Source of the DNA: HGM11501 sp045123995
Lineage (GTDB): Bacteria > Bacillota > Clostridia > CAKSNL01 > HGM11501
Assembly: GCA_045123995.1 (NCBI GenBank)
Contig: JBGVKY010000026.1
Span: forward strand, 248,001-312,000
Direction: 5' to 3'
Length of the DNA: 64,000 nt
Positions 42,456 to 51,500 of the stretch are shown one piece after another. The translations under genes and the position numbers were made by a program. The notes beneath the pieces are model-generated. The model had not been told where the DNA came from. It ran no database searches and saw only the letters and a list, made by a program, of their open reading frames with translations. Numbering within the stretch: position 1 is the stretch's first letter; each line of letters opens with the position of its first letter.

Positions 42456-43850
42456 TCAATATTCTGCGTTGCCAACTGTTCTGGGATAGGGAATTACGTC
42501 ACGGATATTGGAAACACCCGTTAAGTACATAATAATTCTCTCAAAGCCAAGGCCATAGCCTGAATGCTTTGTTCCGCCGTAGCGACGAAGATTTACATAC
42601 CACCAGTAATCCTCTTCCTTTAAGCCAAGTTCAGCCATTCTGGAAAGGAGAACGTCAAGTCTTTCCTCTCTCTGGCTTCCGCCGATGATTTCGCCGACAC
42701 CGGGAACCAGCATATCCATAGCTGCAACTGTCTTTCCGTCGTCGTTAATTCTCATATAGAAAGATTTGATTTCCTTGGGATAGTCAATTACGAACACGGG
42801 GCTTTTGAAAATCTGCTCCGTTAAATATCTTTCATGCTCAGTCTGAAGGTCGCAGCCCCATTCTACAGGGTAGTTAAACTTCTCGCCGCTCTTTTTCAGA
42901 AGCTCAACGGCATCTGTATAGGTAACCTTCTGGTATGAGCTCTTTGCAAGATTATTAAGTCTTTCAAGAAGACCCTTATCCACGAAGCTATTGAAGAATT
43001 CAAGTTCCTGTTTGCAGTTTTTAAGAACGTGGTTTATGATATACTGAATCATATCCCAGGCAAGCTGCATATTATCATCTAAATCCGCAAAAGCGATTTC
43101 AGGCTCTATCATCCAGAATTCTGCAGCATGACGGGCAGTGTTAGAGTTTTCGGAACGGAATGTAGGACCGAAGGTATAAATCTTTCCGTATGCCTGAGCA
43201 AAGGTTTCACCCTCAAGCTGACCTGATACAGTCAAATTTGTGCTTCTGCCGAAAAAGTCCTTGGACCAGTCGATTTTTCCGTCTTCCGTTCTGGGAGGAT
43301 TTTCCATGTCCATAGTTGTAACACGGAACATTTCACCTGCACCCTCACAGTCAGAGCCTGTAATCAAGGGAGTGTGAACGTAAACAAAGCCTCTTTCGTG
43401 GAAGAATGAATGAATTGCAAAGGCAACCTCACTTCTAACTCTGAATACCGCAGAGAAAAGGTTTGTTCTGGGACGAAGATATGCCTGTTCTCTCAAAAAT
43501 TCTAAAGTATGTCTCTTATTCTGAATGGGATAGTCGGGAGTTGAAAGACCCTCAATCAAAACTTCTTCCGCTTTGATTTCAAGAGGCTGTTTCATTCCGG
43601 GGGTAAGTGCAACCTTTCCCTTTACAACCACCGCCGCACCAACGTTAAGAGCTGCTATTTCGTCATAGTTATCTATGATTTTTCTTTCGAAAACTATCTG
43701 TATGTTCTTAAAACAGCTTCCGTCGTTTAAGTCGATGAAGCCAAACTCCTTACTGTCACGAATGTTACGAACCCAACCTCCTAAATCTACAACCTTTCCG
43801 TCGTAGCTTTCGGGACTTTCATATATGTCTCTTGCAAAATCTCTTTTCAT
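42456..43850 (-). CDS. asnS: Asparaginyl-tRNA synthetase
   Basis: A 464-residue class II synthetase with an N-terminal OB-fold anticodon domain (1 to about 115, VDLGGWVRNIRDSKEFGF), motif 2 GPTFRSENSNTARHAAEFWMIE and motif 3 YGLGFERIIMYLTG. The sequence is AsnRS rather than AspRS by overall pattern. It lies only 17 bases behind livF on the same strand with no promoter or terminator visible between, so it is probably co-transcribed with the branched-chain transporter. Confidence 0.96.
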   Translation of the reverse strand: MKRDFARDIYESPESYDGKVVDLGGWVRNIRDSKEFGFIDLNDGSCFKNIQIVFERKIIDNYDEIAALNVGAAVVVKGKVALTPGMKQPLEIKAEEVLIEGLSTPDYPIQNKRHTLEFLREQAYLRPRTNLFSAVFRVRSEVAFAIHSFFHERGFVYVHTPLITGSDCEGAGEMFRVTTMDMENPPRTEDGKIDWSKDFFGRSTNLTVSGQLEGETFAQAYGKIYTFGPTFRSENSNTARHAAEFWMIEPEIAFADLDDNMQLAWDMIQYIINHVLKNCKQELEFFNSFVDKGLLERLNNLAKSSYQKVTYTDAVELLKKSGEKFNYPVEWGCDLQTEHERYLTEQIFKSPVFVIDYPKEIKSFYMRINDDGKTVAAMDMLVPGVGEIIGGSQREERLDVLLSRMAELGLKEEDYWWYVNLRRYGGTKHSGYGLGFERIIMYLTGVSNIRDVIPYPRTVGNAEY

Positions 43851-43867
43851 TTATGTCAAATCCTTTC

Positions 43868-44581
43868 TTATTTGCTCTTACCAAGATAAGCTTCTTTTAT
43901 GCTTTCATCAGCTAAAAGAACTGACCCTATTCCAGCCTTGGTGATTATGCCGGTTTCCAAAACATAGGCATAGTCTGCAGTCTGCAGTGCCATGTTTGCA
44001 TTCTGTTCAATTAAAAGAACAGTTATTCCCTGCTCATTTATGGTTTTTATAATTTCAAAAATGCTCTTTACAACCAAAGGTGCAAGACCCAGTGAGGGTT
44101 CATCCATCATAATGAGCTTGGGATGGCTCATAAGTGCACGACCAACCGCCAGCATCTGCTGTTCACCGCCGGAAAGTGTTCCCCCTGCCTGCCATTCTCT
44201 TTCCTTGAGTCTTGGAAAAAGGCTATATACATATTCAAAGTCAGAGTCCAAGTTATCCTTTCTTAAATATGCACCGATTTTTAAGTTTTCCTTTACTGTA
44301 AGGTCAGGGAAAATTTTTCTTCCCTCGGGAACGAGTGTAATATGCTTAGATACAATTCTCGTAGGATCTTCTCCCGTTATATCCTCTCCTTCAAAGAATA
44401 TTTTCCCCTCTTTAGGCTTAACTAAACCTGCGATACTTTTTAGAGTTGTACTTTTTCCTGCTCCGTTTGCACCGATTAAAGTTACTATCGAGCCTTCACG
44501 CACTGAAAGGTCTATGCCTTTTACCGCTTCAATTCCGCCGTAATTTACTTTAAGCCCCTCTATTCTAAGAATTTCATTCAT
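43868..44581 (-). CDS. livF: Branched-chain amino acid ABC transporter ATP-binding protein LivF
   Basis: A 237-residue ATPase with Walker A GANGAGKST, signature LSGGEQQMLAVGRALM, Walker B LIMMDEPSLGLAP and the LivF-specific ending LLIEQNANMALQTADYAYVLETG. It pairs with LivG to drive LivHM. The start overlaps livG by 8 bases. Confidence 0.95.
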   Translation of the reverse strand: MNEILRIEGLKVNYGGIEAVKGIDLSVREGSIVTLIGANGAGKSTTLKSIAGLVKPKEGKIFFEGEDITGEDPTRIVSKHITLVPEGRKIFPDLTVKENLKIGAYLRKDNLDSDFEYVYSLFPRLKEREWQAGGTLSGGEQQMLAVGRALMSHPKLIMMDEPSLGLAPLVVKSIFEIIKTINEQGITVLLIEQNANMALQTADYAYVLETGIITKAGIGSVLLADESIKEAYLGKSK

Positions 44582-45416
44582 CCTCGCTCACCCCCAGATA
44601 TGCATCTATAACCTTGCTGTTTCTCTGTACTTCAGAAGGTGTTCCCTCGGCAATAAGCTTACCGAAGTCAATTACATAAATTCTGTCTGAAATATCCATA
44701 ACAAGATTCATGTGATGCTCTATAAGTAAAATCGAAAGATTGTACTTTGCACGGATGGTTTCTATGAACTTTGTAAGCTCCTCGGTTTCCTGAGGATTCA
44801 TGCCTGCGGCAGGTTCATCTAAAAGTAAAAGACGGGGCTCTGTAGCAAGTGCTCTTGCAATTTCGAGACGTCGCTGAAGACCGTAAGGCAGGCTTGTTGC
44901 TTTCTCGTCACGGAATTCCCAGAGTCCCTGCTCCTTTAAAAGTTCTTCAGTTTCCTTTCTCATTCTCTCGTCTTCTTTGGCAGAAAGCCTGAATGTAGCG
45001 GAAAATACATTGTGTTTCGCTCTCATATGCTTTGCGGTCAGAACATTTTCAAAAACCGTCATGGTTTTCCAAAGACGGATGTTCTGGAAAGTTCTTGCAA
45101 TACCAAGTTTTGTTATTTCATCGGGAGTTTTAACGATTTTTCTCTGATATAACCCCTTATTCTCCCCTGCATAAAGCTTTTTCATTTTGCCCTGAGGCTT
45201 GTTTTCAAGCATGGTTTCACCGTAAAAATCCACACTTCCGTTTGTTGCCTCATAAACACCGGTAATTACGTTGAAAACTGTTGTCTTTCCTGCTCCGTTA
45301 GGACCGATTAGAGAAACAATTTCATGTTCCTTTACTGAAAGAGAAAGATTGTTTACCGCAACAACGCCGCCAAACTGCATTGTTATATCCTTAAGCTTTA
45401 ATACTTCGGTACTCAT
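44574..45416 (-). CDS. livG: Branched-chain amino acid ABC transporter ATP-binding protein LivG
   Basis: A 280-residue ATPase with Walker A GPNGAGKTT, a LivG-type insertion (about 70-95, KMKKLYAGENKGLYQRKIV), RTFQNIRLWKTMTVFENV, a signature read as LPYGLQRRLEIARALA, and Walker B LLLLDEPAAGMNP. It overlaps livM by 4 bases. Confidence 0.95.
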   Translation of the reverse strand: MSTEVLKLKDITMQFGGVVAVNNLSLSVKEHEIVSLIGPNGAGKTTVFNVITGVYEATNGSVDFYGETMLENKPQGKMKKLYAGENKGLYQRKIVKTPDEITKLGIARTFQNIRLWKTMTVFENVLTAKHMRAKHNVFSATFRLSAKEDERMRKETEELLKEQGLWEFRDEKATSLPYGLQRRLEIARALATEPRLLLLDEPAAGMNPQETEELTKFIETIRAKYNLSILLIEHHMNLVMDISDRIYVIDFGKLIAEGTPSEVQRNSKVIDAYLGVSEDE

Positions 45417-46579
45417 TTTACTTCCTCCTTACTTCTCTTTTTCTTGAATAAATCAGGAAGTTCCTTTGAACCCATGATTCCACGGCTGAAGAAAAGAACA
45501 ACTATCATGATTATGATTGAGAAAACAACCATTCTGAATCCGTTTTTAAGAAGTGGAACCTTAAATCCTCCGATAAAAGTTTCGTTATCCAAAAATCTTA
45601 AAAGCCATTCGCTGCAAGCCACAAAGAGGAATGATGAAATACAGCTTCCTGATACAGAGCCTATTCCGCCGATAACCACGATTAAAAGAAATTCATAGGT
45701 CATTGCTGAGGTGAATACTCTTGCCTGAGCGTTGTTTGTGAACATGGCAAAAAGTGCGCCGCCAACACCTGCGAAAAAGGAAGAAATGCAAAATGAAAGC
45801 ATTTTGTGCTTTGCAAGATTTATTCCCATGGCCTCTGCCGCAATTTCGTCATCACGGATTGCCTTAAAGCTTCTTCCGTAGGAAGAATTGATTAAGAGCA
45901 CCAGTATCCATATACAAATTATTGCTATAAGCACAGGCACAAAGCTCGAAAGGTATAAAACCACCTTTCCCCCATCTTTCACATTGAAGTTTGAAAATGT
46001 AGGAAAGCTCTTAATCATATTGGCTCCGTTTGTTATGGGGCCTAATTTCTGCCACTGGAAAACAGCCTTGATAATTTCAGCAAAACCAAGTGTTGCGATT
46101 GCCAGATAGTCGCTTTTAAGTCTTAAAACCGGAAGTCCTATTAAGTATGCAAATAAGGCTGCAACCAGCCCTGCTAAAATTATCGCGGTAAGTACGCCTA
46201 AAATAAGGCTTACTGTTCCGCCGAAACCGGTTGTTCCGAATAATTTCCCAAACAATTCTGTAATTGAAAATTTAATGGCAGAACCGCCGTAAAGATAATA
46301 AACTGTATCCTTTATGTCTGTAGGAACCATGAACATTGCATAGGTATATGCACCAAGGAGCATAAAGCCCGCCTGACCCAAAGAGAAAAGTCCCGTAAAT
46401 CCATTTAAAAGGTTCATGGATACTGCAACCAGAGAATACACTGCACCCTTTTTAATAATGGTGAAAAGAATGTGTGTGGGCGGAATAATTTTTGAGTTTT
46501 CCAAAGCAACAGTAACCAGCAGAATTACAAAACAAAAGATTAAAGCATAAAGCGAGCTTTTATTTACTTTTTTTCTCAT
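45413..46579 (-). CDS. livM: Branched-chain amino acid ABC transporter permease LivM
   Basis: A 388-residue permease with about ten membrane helices and the LivM coupling loop YGRSFKAIRDDEIAAEAMGIN. The start is ATG 46579, with GGAGGG six bases upstream; the GTG at 46594 overlaps that site. It lies 11 bases after livH. Confidence 0.93.
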   Translation of the reverse strand: MRKKVNKSSLYALIFCFVILLVTVALENSKIIPPTHILFTIIKKGAVYSLVAVSMNLLNGFTGLFSLGQAGFMLLGAYTYAMFMVPTDIKDTVYYLYGGSAIKFSITELFGKLFGTTGFGGTVSLILGVLTAIILAGLVAALFAYLIGLPVLRLKSDYLAIATLGFAEIIKAVFQWQKLGPITNGANMIKSFPTFSNFNVKDGGKVVLYLSSFVPVLIAIICIWILVLLINSSYGRSFKAIRDDEIAAEAMGINLAKHKMLSFCISSFFAGVGGALFAMFTNNAQARVFTSAMTYEFLLIVVIGGIGSVSGSCISSFLFVACSEWLLRFLDNETFIGGFKVPLLKNGFRMVVFSIIIMIVVLFFSRGIMGSKELPDLFKKKRSKEEVK

Positions 46580-46590
46580 ATTCACCCTCC

Positions 46591-47475
46591 TCACACTTTA
46601 TCAGTTGCCTTTTCGCCAAAAAGACCTGTGGGCTTTGCCACAAGAATTATTATTAAAAGAGCAAAGGTAAAAGCATCAACGAAATTTGTTGCTCCTTCAA
46701 AGGGAAGCACTTTTATGATGTTTTCGCAGATACCTATTAAAAATGCGCCAATAACTGCACCTGGGATAGAACCGATACCACCGAATACCGCAGCAACAAA
46801 GGCTTTAAGACCGGGCATAGCTCCCGCAGTGGGAGTTATGTATGTATAGTTACTGAAGTATAAAAGTGAGCCTACTGCAGCCAGGAAAGTTCCTATAACG
46901 AAGGTCATGGAAATTACACTGTTGATTTTTATACCCATAAGCTGGCTGGTTTCAAAGTCCTTGGACATGGCTCGCATCGCCATACCCACTTTTGTGTGGT
47001 TTATAAGCATTACCAGAGCGAGTACCAGAATAACAACCAATATGGGCGTTGCCACGGTAACAACACTTGTTGTTGCACCGCCTATTTTAATCATTTTAGA
47101 AAGGCCAGGAAGTGCAGGATAGTTCATGGGCTGACCGCCTGTCACGTATGTTGCCACGTTCTGCAAAAGATAGCTTACACCGATCGCAGATATCATAACG
47201 GACATTCTTGGTGCGCTCCTAAGTGGCTTATATGCAACACGTTCTATCAAGAATCCCATAATGACGATGGAAATAAATACTATGGGAAGTGCGATATACC
47301 AGGGAACTATCGTTGAGAAATAAATCATCACCAAACCTGCAACCATGAATACATCACCATGAGCAAAGTTTATAAGTCTCAAAATTCCGTATACCATTGT
47401 ATAACCTATAGCAATAAGTGCATACTGTCCTCCCACGGAAATTCCCGAAAGCAGTACTGAAATAGCAAATTCCAC
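46591..47475 (-). CDS. livH: Branched-chain amino acid ABC transporter permease LivH
   Basis: A 294-residue permease with about eight membrane helices, the GYTMVYGILRLINFAHGDVFM start block of LivH and the MAMRAMSKDFETSQLMGI coupling loop. It is the first gene after a pair of hairpins that separates it from livJ, so it depends on read-through from the livJ promoter. Confidence 0.95.
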   Translation of the reverse strand: MEFAISVLLSGISVGGQYALIAIGYTMVYGILRLINFAHGDVFMVAGLVMIYFSTIVPWYIALPIVFISIVIMGFLIERVAYKPLRSAPRMSVMISAIGVSYLLQNVATYVTGGQPMNYPALPGLSKMIKIGGATTSVVTVATPILVVILVLALVMLINHTKVGMAMRAMSKDFETSQLMGIKINSVISMTFVIGTFLAAVGSLLYFSNYTYITPTAGAMPGLKAFVAAVFGGIGSIPGAVIGAFLIGICENIIKVLPFEGATNFVDAFTFALLIIILVAKPTGLFGEKATDKV

Positions 47476-47514
47476 TTACTTTACCTCCTAAAAATGAGTA
47501 AACGGCAAGGCCGT

Positions 47515-47550
47515 CTCAAAAGCGTTTTTTTAAGAAAAACCGCTTTTGAG
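47515..47550 (-). terminator. Second hairpin between livJ and livH
   Basis: CTCAAAAGCG (47515-47524) and CGCTTTTGAG (47541-47550) form a perfect 10-base inverted repeat with a 16-base A/T-rich loop. It lies about 40 bases before livH and may slow or protect the transcript end rather than terminate, since no T-run follows. Confidence 0.5.
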
Positions 47551-47561
47551 GCAGTCTTTCC

Positions 47562-47596
47562 AAAAAAGCCATATGGCGGGGGTTTAATCCCCCGCC
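47562..47596 (-). terminator. Intrinsic terminator after livJ
   Basis: On the minus strand GGCGGGGG (47596-47589) pairs with CCCCCGCC (47582-47575) around ATTAAA. ATATGG then leads to a T-run (47569-47562). It should let livJ be expressed above livHMGF. Confidence 0.82.
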
Positions 47597-47614
47597 GGCT
47601 TTATTAAATTTCAA

Positions 47615-48793
47615 TTATTCAGCTACTGTCTGAACTGTTTCAAGTTCCCATGCGCCGTTTGCATTGTCACTTGTCTTTATGTAAGCTGTATCTCTCTTTG
47701 CATCGCCGATTTCGTCGAATGCGATTGCACCGGATACACCCTCATAAGTTACTGCACCAAGTGCAGCCTTGATAGCAGCAGGATCTGCAGAGTTTGCAGC
47801 CTTAATAGCTTCAAGTGCTACATAGTAGGAATCGTAACCCATTGCTGTTACAGCAGAGATTGTATCGTCACCGCCGTTAGCAGTCTTTGCATCAGCATTG
47901 GTGTTGATGTATTCTTTGATACCTGCGTCAAATTCGGGAGAACCGCCTTCCTGATAGAAGGTAGAAACATAAAGCTTTATGTCTGTACCCTTTGCAGCTT
48001 CCAATACCTTGTTATCGTCAAGAGTGTCGGAGCCGAGGAAAGGAATTTCAATACCGAGCTTTGCAGCCTGGCTTACTATCTGTGTAGCGTAAGCAATTGA
48101 AACGGGAGTAAAGATAACTTCTGCACCCTCGTTCTTTGCCTTGTTCAAGTAAGATGTAAAGTCAGAGTTATCCTTGGGGAAAGAGTCAGTCATAACTTCT
48201 CCGCCTGCTTTTTCAAAAGCCTGCTTGAAGAAAGCGATAAGACCCTGGTCATATTCATTACCCTGTTCACCTAAAAGATATGCCTTCTTAGCCTGGAACT
48301 TGTCAACTGCAAAGTTAGCAAGAACAGAGCCCTGGAAGGGATCAAGGAAACAAATTCTGTAATAATAGTCATTGCCTGCTGTTACGTTGGGGTTTGTGCA
48401 AGTGATACCGAGAGCAGCGAGACCTGCATCACCGAAGATGGGGCCTGCAGCCATGGATACACCGCTGCCGTAGGAACCTAAAATCATAGCAACGCCTTCG
48501 CTTACAAGCTGAGAAGCTGCTGTAGGAGCCTTTGATGCATCAGAACCGTTGTCACCGTATACAAGCTGAACCTTGTAGGTTTCCCCATTGATTTCAACAG
48601 TGGGAGTCTTGGACTGAGCATACTGGATTCCGAGCATTTCCTTTTTACCGCCGGAAGCAGAGTCACCTGTTGCAGGTTCGAAAACGCCAAGCTTTATAAC
48701 CTTTTCGCCATCGCCTGCTGTTTCGCCGCCACAAGCTGCAAACAATGTGCAAACCATGAGGCATGCAAGAATGAGTGCTAACAATTTTTTCAT
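47615..48793 (-). CDS. livJ: Branched-chain amino acid ABC transporter substrate-binding lipoprotein
   Basis: A 392-residue lipoprotein with lipobox LFAAC (Cys21) and a type I periplasmic-binding fold: IKLGVFEPATGDSASGGKKE, the GSYGSGVSMAAGPIFGDAGL region and LLGEQGNEYDQG. It captures branched-chain or other amino acids for LivHMGF. ATG 48793 has GGAGG 7 bases upstream. The frame is open upstream to 48925 but lacks a signal there; translation from an upstream ATG would spoil the lipoprotein signal. The 5' leader contains a GGGATTT/AAATCCC hairpin just before the ribosome binding site. Confidence 0.93.
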   Translation of the reverse strand: MKKLLALILACLMVCTLFAACGGETAGDGEKVIKLGVFEPATGDSASGGKKEMLGIQYAQSKTPTVEINGETYKVQLVYGDNGSDASKAPTAASQLVSEGVAMILGSYGSGVSMAAGPIFGDAGLAALGITCTNPNVTAGNDYYYRICFLDPFQGSVLANFAVDKFQAKKAYLLGEQGNEYDQGLIAFFKQAFEKAGGEVMTDSFPKDNSDFTSYLNKAKNEGAEVIFTPVSIAYATQIVSQAAKLGIEIPFLGSDTLDDNKVLEAAKGTDIKLYVSTFYQEGGSPEFDAGIKEYINTNADAKTANGGDDTISAVTAMGYDSYYVALEAIKAANSADPAAIKAALGAVTYEGVSGAIAFDEIGDAKRDTAYIKTSDNANGAWELETVQTVAE

Positions 48794-48915
48794 ACTTTTA
48801 CCTCCAAATTTTCGGGATTTTATTAAATCCCCCAAAGTATAGTACATGCATGTTTTCAGCCCCATCAATCCACCAGTCGTGTACCAATGTAGCATCAACA
48901 CATACACCAATTTTA

Positions 48916-48944
48916 ATATTACCACGTTAAGGAAATTTTGTCAA
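48916..48944 (-). promoter_or_regulatory. livJ promoter
   Basis: Minus-strand TTGACA (48944-48939) and TAATAT (48921-48916), 17-base spacer, TGG before the -10, giving a leader of about 115 bases. Confidence 0.72.
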
Positions 48945-48992
48945 TATTTTTTGAAGGCTTTTGACAAATACATAACAATATTTCATTAACAG

Positions 48993-49022
48993 GAATAATT
49001 AAAAAAAACACTGCATAGCAAT
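48993..49022 (+). promoter_or_regulatory. Possible sigma-E type promoter of spoIVA
   Basis: GAATAATT (48993-49000) and CATAGCAAT (49014-49022), 13 bases apart, resemble the mother-cell sigma-E consensus (ATA-rich -35, CATACAnT -10). spoIVA is a known sigma-E target in Bacillus. The match is approximate. Confidence 0.45.
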
Positions 49023-49084
49023 ATAGAAACTACACTTTGAAAAAGGCGTGCGGAAAGCCATGCCTTTAGAAAGGAATGATTTTT

Positions 49085-50560
49085 TTGGAAAACATTTATT
49101 CTGACATCGCTCTTCGCACACAAGGTGACATCTACATAGGGGTTGTAGGTCCTGTGCGCACGGGAAAATCCACCTTCATAAAGAAGTTTATGGATTATTT
49201 CGTCTTGCCAAAAATAGACAATCCTTACAAAAGAGAGAGAACCGCCGATGAAATGCCTCAGAGCGCTGACGGTCGCACCATAATGACAACTGAGCCTAAA
49301 TTCATTCCTAACGAGGCTGTTAAAATCAATCTGGACCAGAACAACACCTCCTTTAACGTAAGGCTTATAGACTGCGTAGGATATATCGTTCCCGGGGCTA
49401 TCGGCCATATGGAGGAGGAGAACCCAAGAATGGTTAAAACCCCCTGGTCAGATGAACCTATCCCCTTTAACGATGCTGCTGAATTCGGCACAAAAAAAGT
49501 TATAAACGAACATTCCACTATAGGACTTGTTATAACCACAGACGGAAGTATAACCGATATTGATAGAAGCGATTATATCGAAGCAGAGGGCCGTGTAATA
49601 ACGGAACTTAAAAATATTGGCAAGCCTTTTATAGTTTTAGTAAACAGTGCTTATCCCGAAAGCGAAAGGGCAAAAAATGTTGCAGATGAGATATGTGAAA
49701 AATACGATGTTTCCGTAAGAAGAATAAATTGTGAAGAAATTAAAGAAGAAGACATTTTGTCCATTTTGGAATCTTTATTATATGAATTTCCTATTGCGGA
49801 AATCGGTCTTTCCATTCCCGGCTGGATTGAAGCTCTCGATAAAGAACATAGCCTGAAAAACAAAATATATAAGAAAATCCGCCAGACGGTATATGACTTA
49901 GGAAGAATAAGCCAGATAAACCGCCTTACAGATTCACTGGCTGAAGAGGATTTCATCACCCAGGCATTTATAGACAGTGTGGATTTAGGTACAGGAAAGG
50001 TCCATGCAAAGATAACAGTAGAAGATTCACTTTTCTTTGATACCATAAAGGAGCTTACGGGCTTTGAAATTGACAGTGAAGAAAAACTTATGCGCCTTTT
50101 AATAAATCTTTCAGAAACCGAAAAGGAATACAGCCGCATTAAATACGCTCTTCATCAGGTAAGAGAAACAGGCTACGGCATAGTAAACCCCGATACTGAC
50201 GAGCTAACTTTAGAAGAACCAGAAATAATCCGACAGGGCGGAAAATACGGTGTTCGTCTCCGTGCCTCTGCCCCATCCATACATATGATGAGGGCAGATA
50301 TCGAAACGGAAATCGCTCCTATTGTGGGAACAGAGCGAGAATCCGAAGATCTGGTCCGCTATCTTTTAGAAGAATTCCAGTCAGACCCCATAAAGCTCTG
50401 GGAATCGAAGCTTTTTGGAAAGTCACTGCATGAGCTTGTGACAGAAGAGCTTAATAACAAACTTTCCAGAATGCCCGATGATGCAAGAGACAAGATAAGG
50501 GGAACTCTCCAGCGCATAATAAACGAAGGCTCAGGCGGACTTATCTGTATTATACTTTGA
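49085..50560 (+). CDS. spoIVA: Stage IV sporulation protein A
   Basis: SpoIVA is an ATPase that polymerises into the basement layer of the spore coat on the forespore surface. The 491-residue protein has NIYSDIALRTQGDIYIGVVG, Walker A GPVRTGKS (22-29), the KRERTADEMPQSADGRTIMTTEPKF region (switch area) and the conserved C-terminal half. I choose TTG 49085 (start MENIYSD) because the family starts there and GAAAGG is 9-10 bases upstream; the ATG at 49076 almost touches the site. Its presence is strong evidence for an endospore former. Confidence 0.95.
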   Translation: MENIYSDIALRTQGDIYIGVVGPVRTGKSTFIKKFMDYFVLPKIDNPYKRERTADEMPQSADGRTIMTTEPKFIPNEAVKINLDQNNTSFNVRLIDCVGYIVPGAIGHMEEENPRMVKTPWSDEPIPFNDAAEFGTKKVINEHSTIGLVITTDGSITDIDRSDYIEAEGRVITELKNIGKPFIVLVNSAYPESERAKNVADEICEKYDVSVRRINCEEIKEEDILSILESLLYEFPIAEIGLSIPGWIEALDKEHSLKNKIYKKIRQTVYDLGRISQINRLTDSLAEEDFITQAFIDSVDLGTGKVHAKITVEDSLFFDTIKELTGFEIDSEEKLMRLLINLSETEKEYSRIKYALHQVRETGYGIVNPDTDELTLEEPEIIRQGGKYGVRLRASAPSIHMMRADIETEIAPIVGTERESEDLVRYLLEEFQSDPIKLWESKLFGKSLHELVTEELNNKLSRMPDDARDKIRGTLQRIINEGSGGLICIIL

Positions 50561-50563
50561 TAA

Positions 50564-50592
50564 TTGACAAAAATCTCTCCTTATGTTATCCT
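50564..50592 (+). promoter_or_regulatory. ispE promoter
   Basis: TTGACA (50564-50569) and TATCCT (50587-50592), 17-base spacer, TGT before the -10, directly after spoIVA. Confidence 0.65.
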
Positions 50593-50612
50593 AAACAGAG
50601 GGAGGGATTTTT

Positions 50613-51464
50613 TTGAATATTACGGTTTCAGCAAATGCAAAAGTAAATCTTTTTTTGGATATTTTAGATAAGCGTCCCGATGGTTATCACAACATTTCTT
50701 CGGTTATGCACTCTCTTGATTTACACGACAGCATAGACCTTTCTTTTAATGACAAAAAAACTATCGAAATCACATCAACAAATCCCTTTATTCCCAAAGA
50801 TGAGAGAAACATTGCATATAAGACGGCAAAAAAATTTTTGGAAGAAGTAAATGAAGAACGTGGAATTTCAATAAATATACGAAAACGAATTCCCATAGGT
50901 GGCGGTCTTGGAGGGTCAAGCACCGACGGCGGGGCTGTTCTTTCGGGGCTTAATTATCTTTTCGGCAAGCCTTTTTCAGAAGAAAAGCTCATCTCTATCG
51001 CAGCATCTTTAAGTGCAGATATGCCTTTCTGTATAAAAAAGGGTGCAGCTTTGTGCGAGGGAATCGGTGAGATTTTAACCCCTCTTCCCACCCTTTCTTG
51101 TGCTTTTGCAGTAATTATAAGCCCAAAATTTTCCCTCAACACAAAGATGATGTATGAGATTTTCGATAAAGAAGAACACAAAGAAACTCACGAATGCGAA
51201 AACATAATCAATGCTTTAAGGGCAAATTCAGTACATAATGTTTCAAAGGCGTTATATAATGCCTTTGAGTCCCCCGCAATAAATTTAAGGCAAGAAATTT
51301 CTCTCCTTAAAGAAAAACTTCTTAAAACAGGTGCCTTAGGTGTCTTAATGAGCGGAAGCGGCTCCTGCGTATACGGGCTTTTCGACAAGATGGATAAAGC
51401 TGATGATGTAACAGAGAGGCTGAACTTTGAAAATTTACGGGCAATACGAGCAAGACTTATATAA
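50613..51464 (+). CDS. ispE: 4-diphosphocytidyl-2-C-methyl-D-erythritol kinase
   Basis: A GHMP kinase of the MEP isoprenoid pathway, phosphorylating CDP-ME. The 283 residues show AKVNLFLDILDKRPDGYHNI at the start, the ATP loop PIGGGLGGSSTDGG (from residue 94), and MSGSGSCVYGLF near the end. The start is TTG 50613 with GGGAGGG upstream. It provides isopentenyl units, needed among others for MiaA-dependent tRNA modification and the undecaprenyl carrier flipped for wall synthesis. Confidence 0.95.
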   Translation: MNITVSANAKVNLFLDILDKRPDGYHNISSVMHSLDLHDSIDLSFNDKKTIEITSTNPFIPKDERNIAYKTAKKFLEEVNEERGISINIRKRIPIGGGLGGSSTDGGAVLSGLNYLFGKPFSEEKLISIAASLSADMPFCIKKGAALCEGIGEILTPLPTLSCAFAVIISPKFSLNTKMMYEIFDKEEHKETHECENIINALRANSVHNVSKALYNAFESPAINLRQEISLLKEKLLKTGALGVLMSGSGSCVYGLFDKMDKADDVTERLNFENLRAIRARLI

Positions 51465-51498
51465 AAAACGGTTATCGTTTGAAACGATAACCGTTTTT
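51464..51498. terminator. Bidirectional terminator between ispE and the Na/Pi symporter
   Basis: AAAAACGGTTATCG and CGATAACCGTTTTT pair around TTTGAAA with T-runs on both strands, between convergent genes. Confidence 0.93.
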
Positions 51499-51500
51499 CT

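Noticed and set aside
48794..48925. N-terminally extended livJ product starting at 48925
   Set aside because: It would bury the lipoprotein signal peptide; the strong GGAGG site belongs to ATG 48793.
49650..50140. 162-codon minus-strand frame within spoIVA
   Set aside because: Antisense shadow of a well-conserved sporulation gene.
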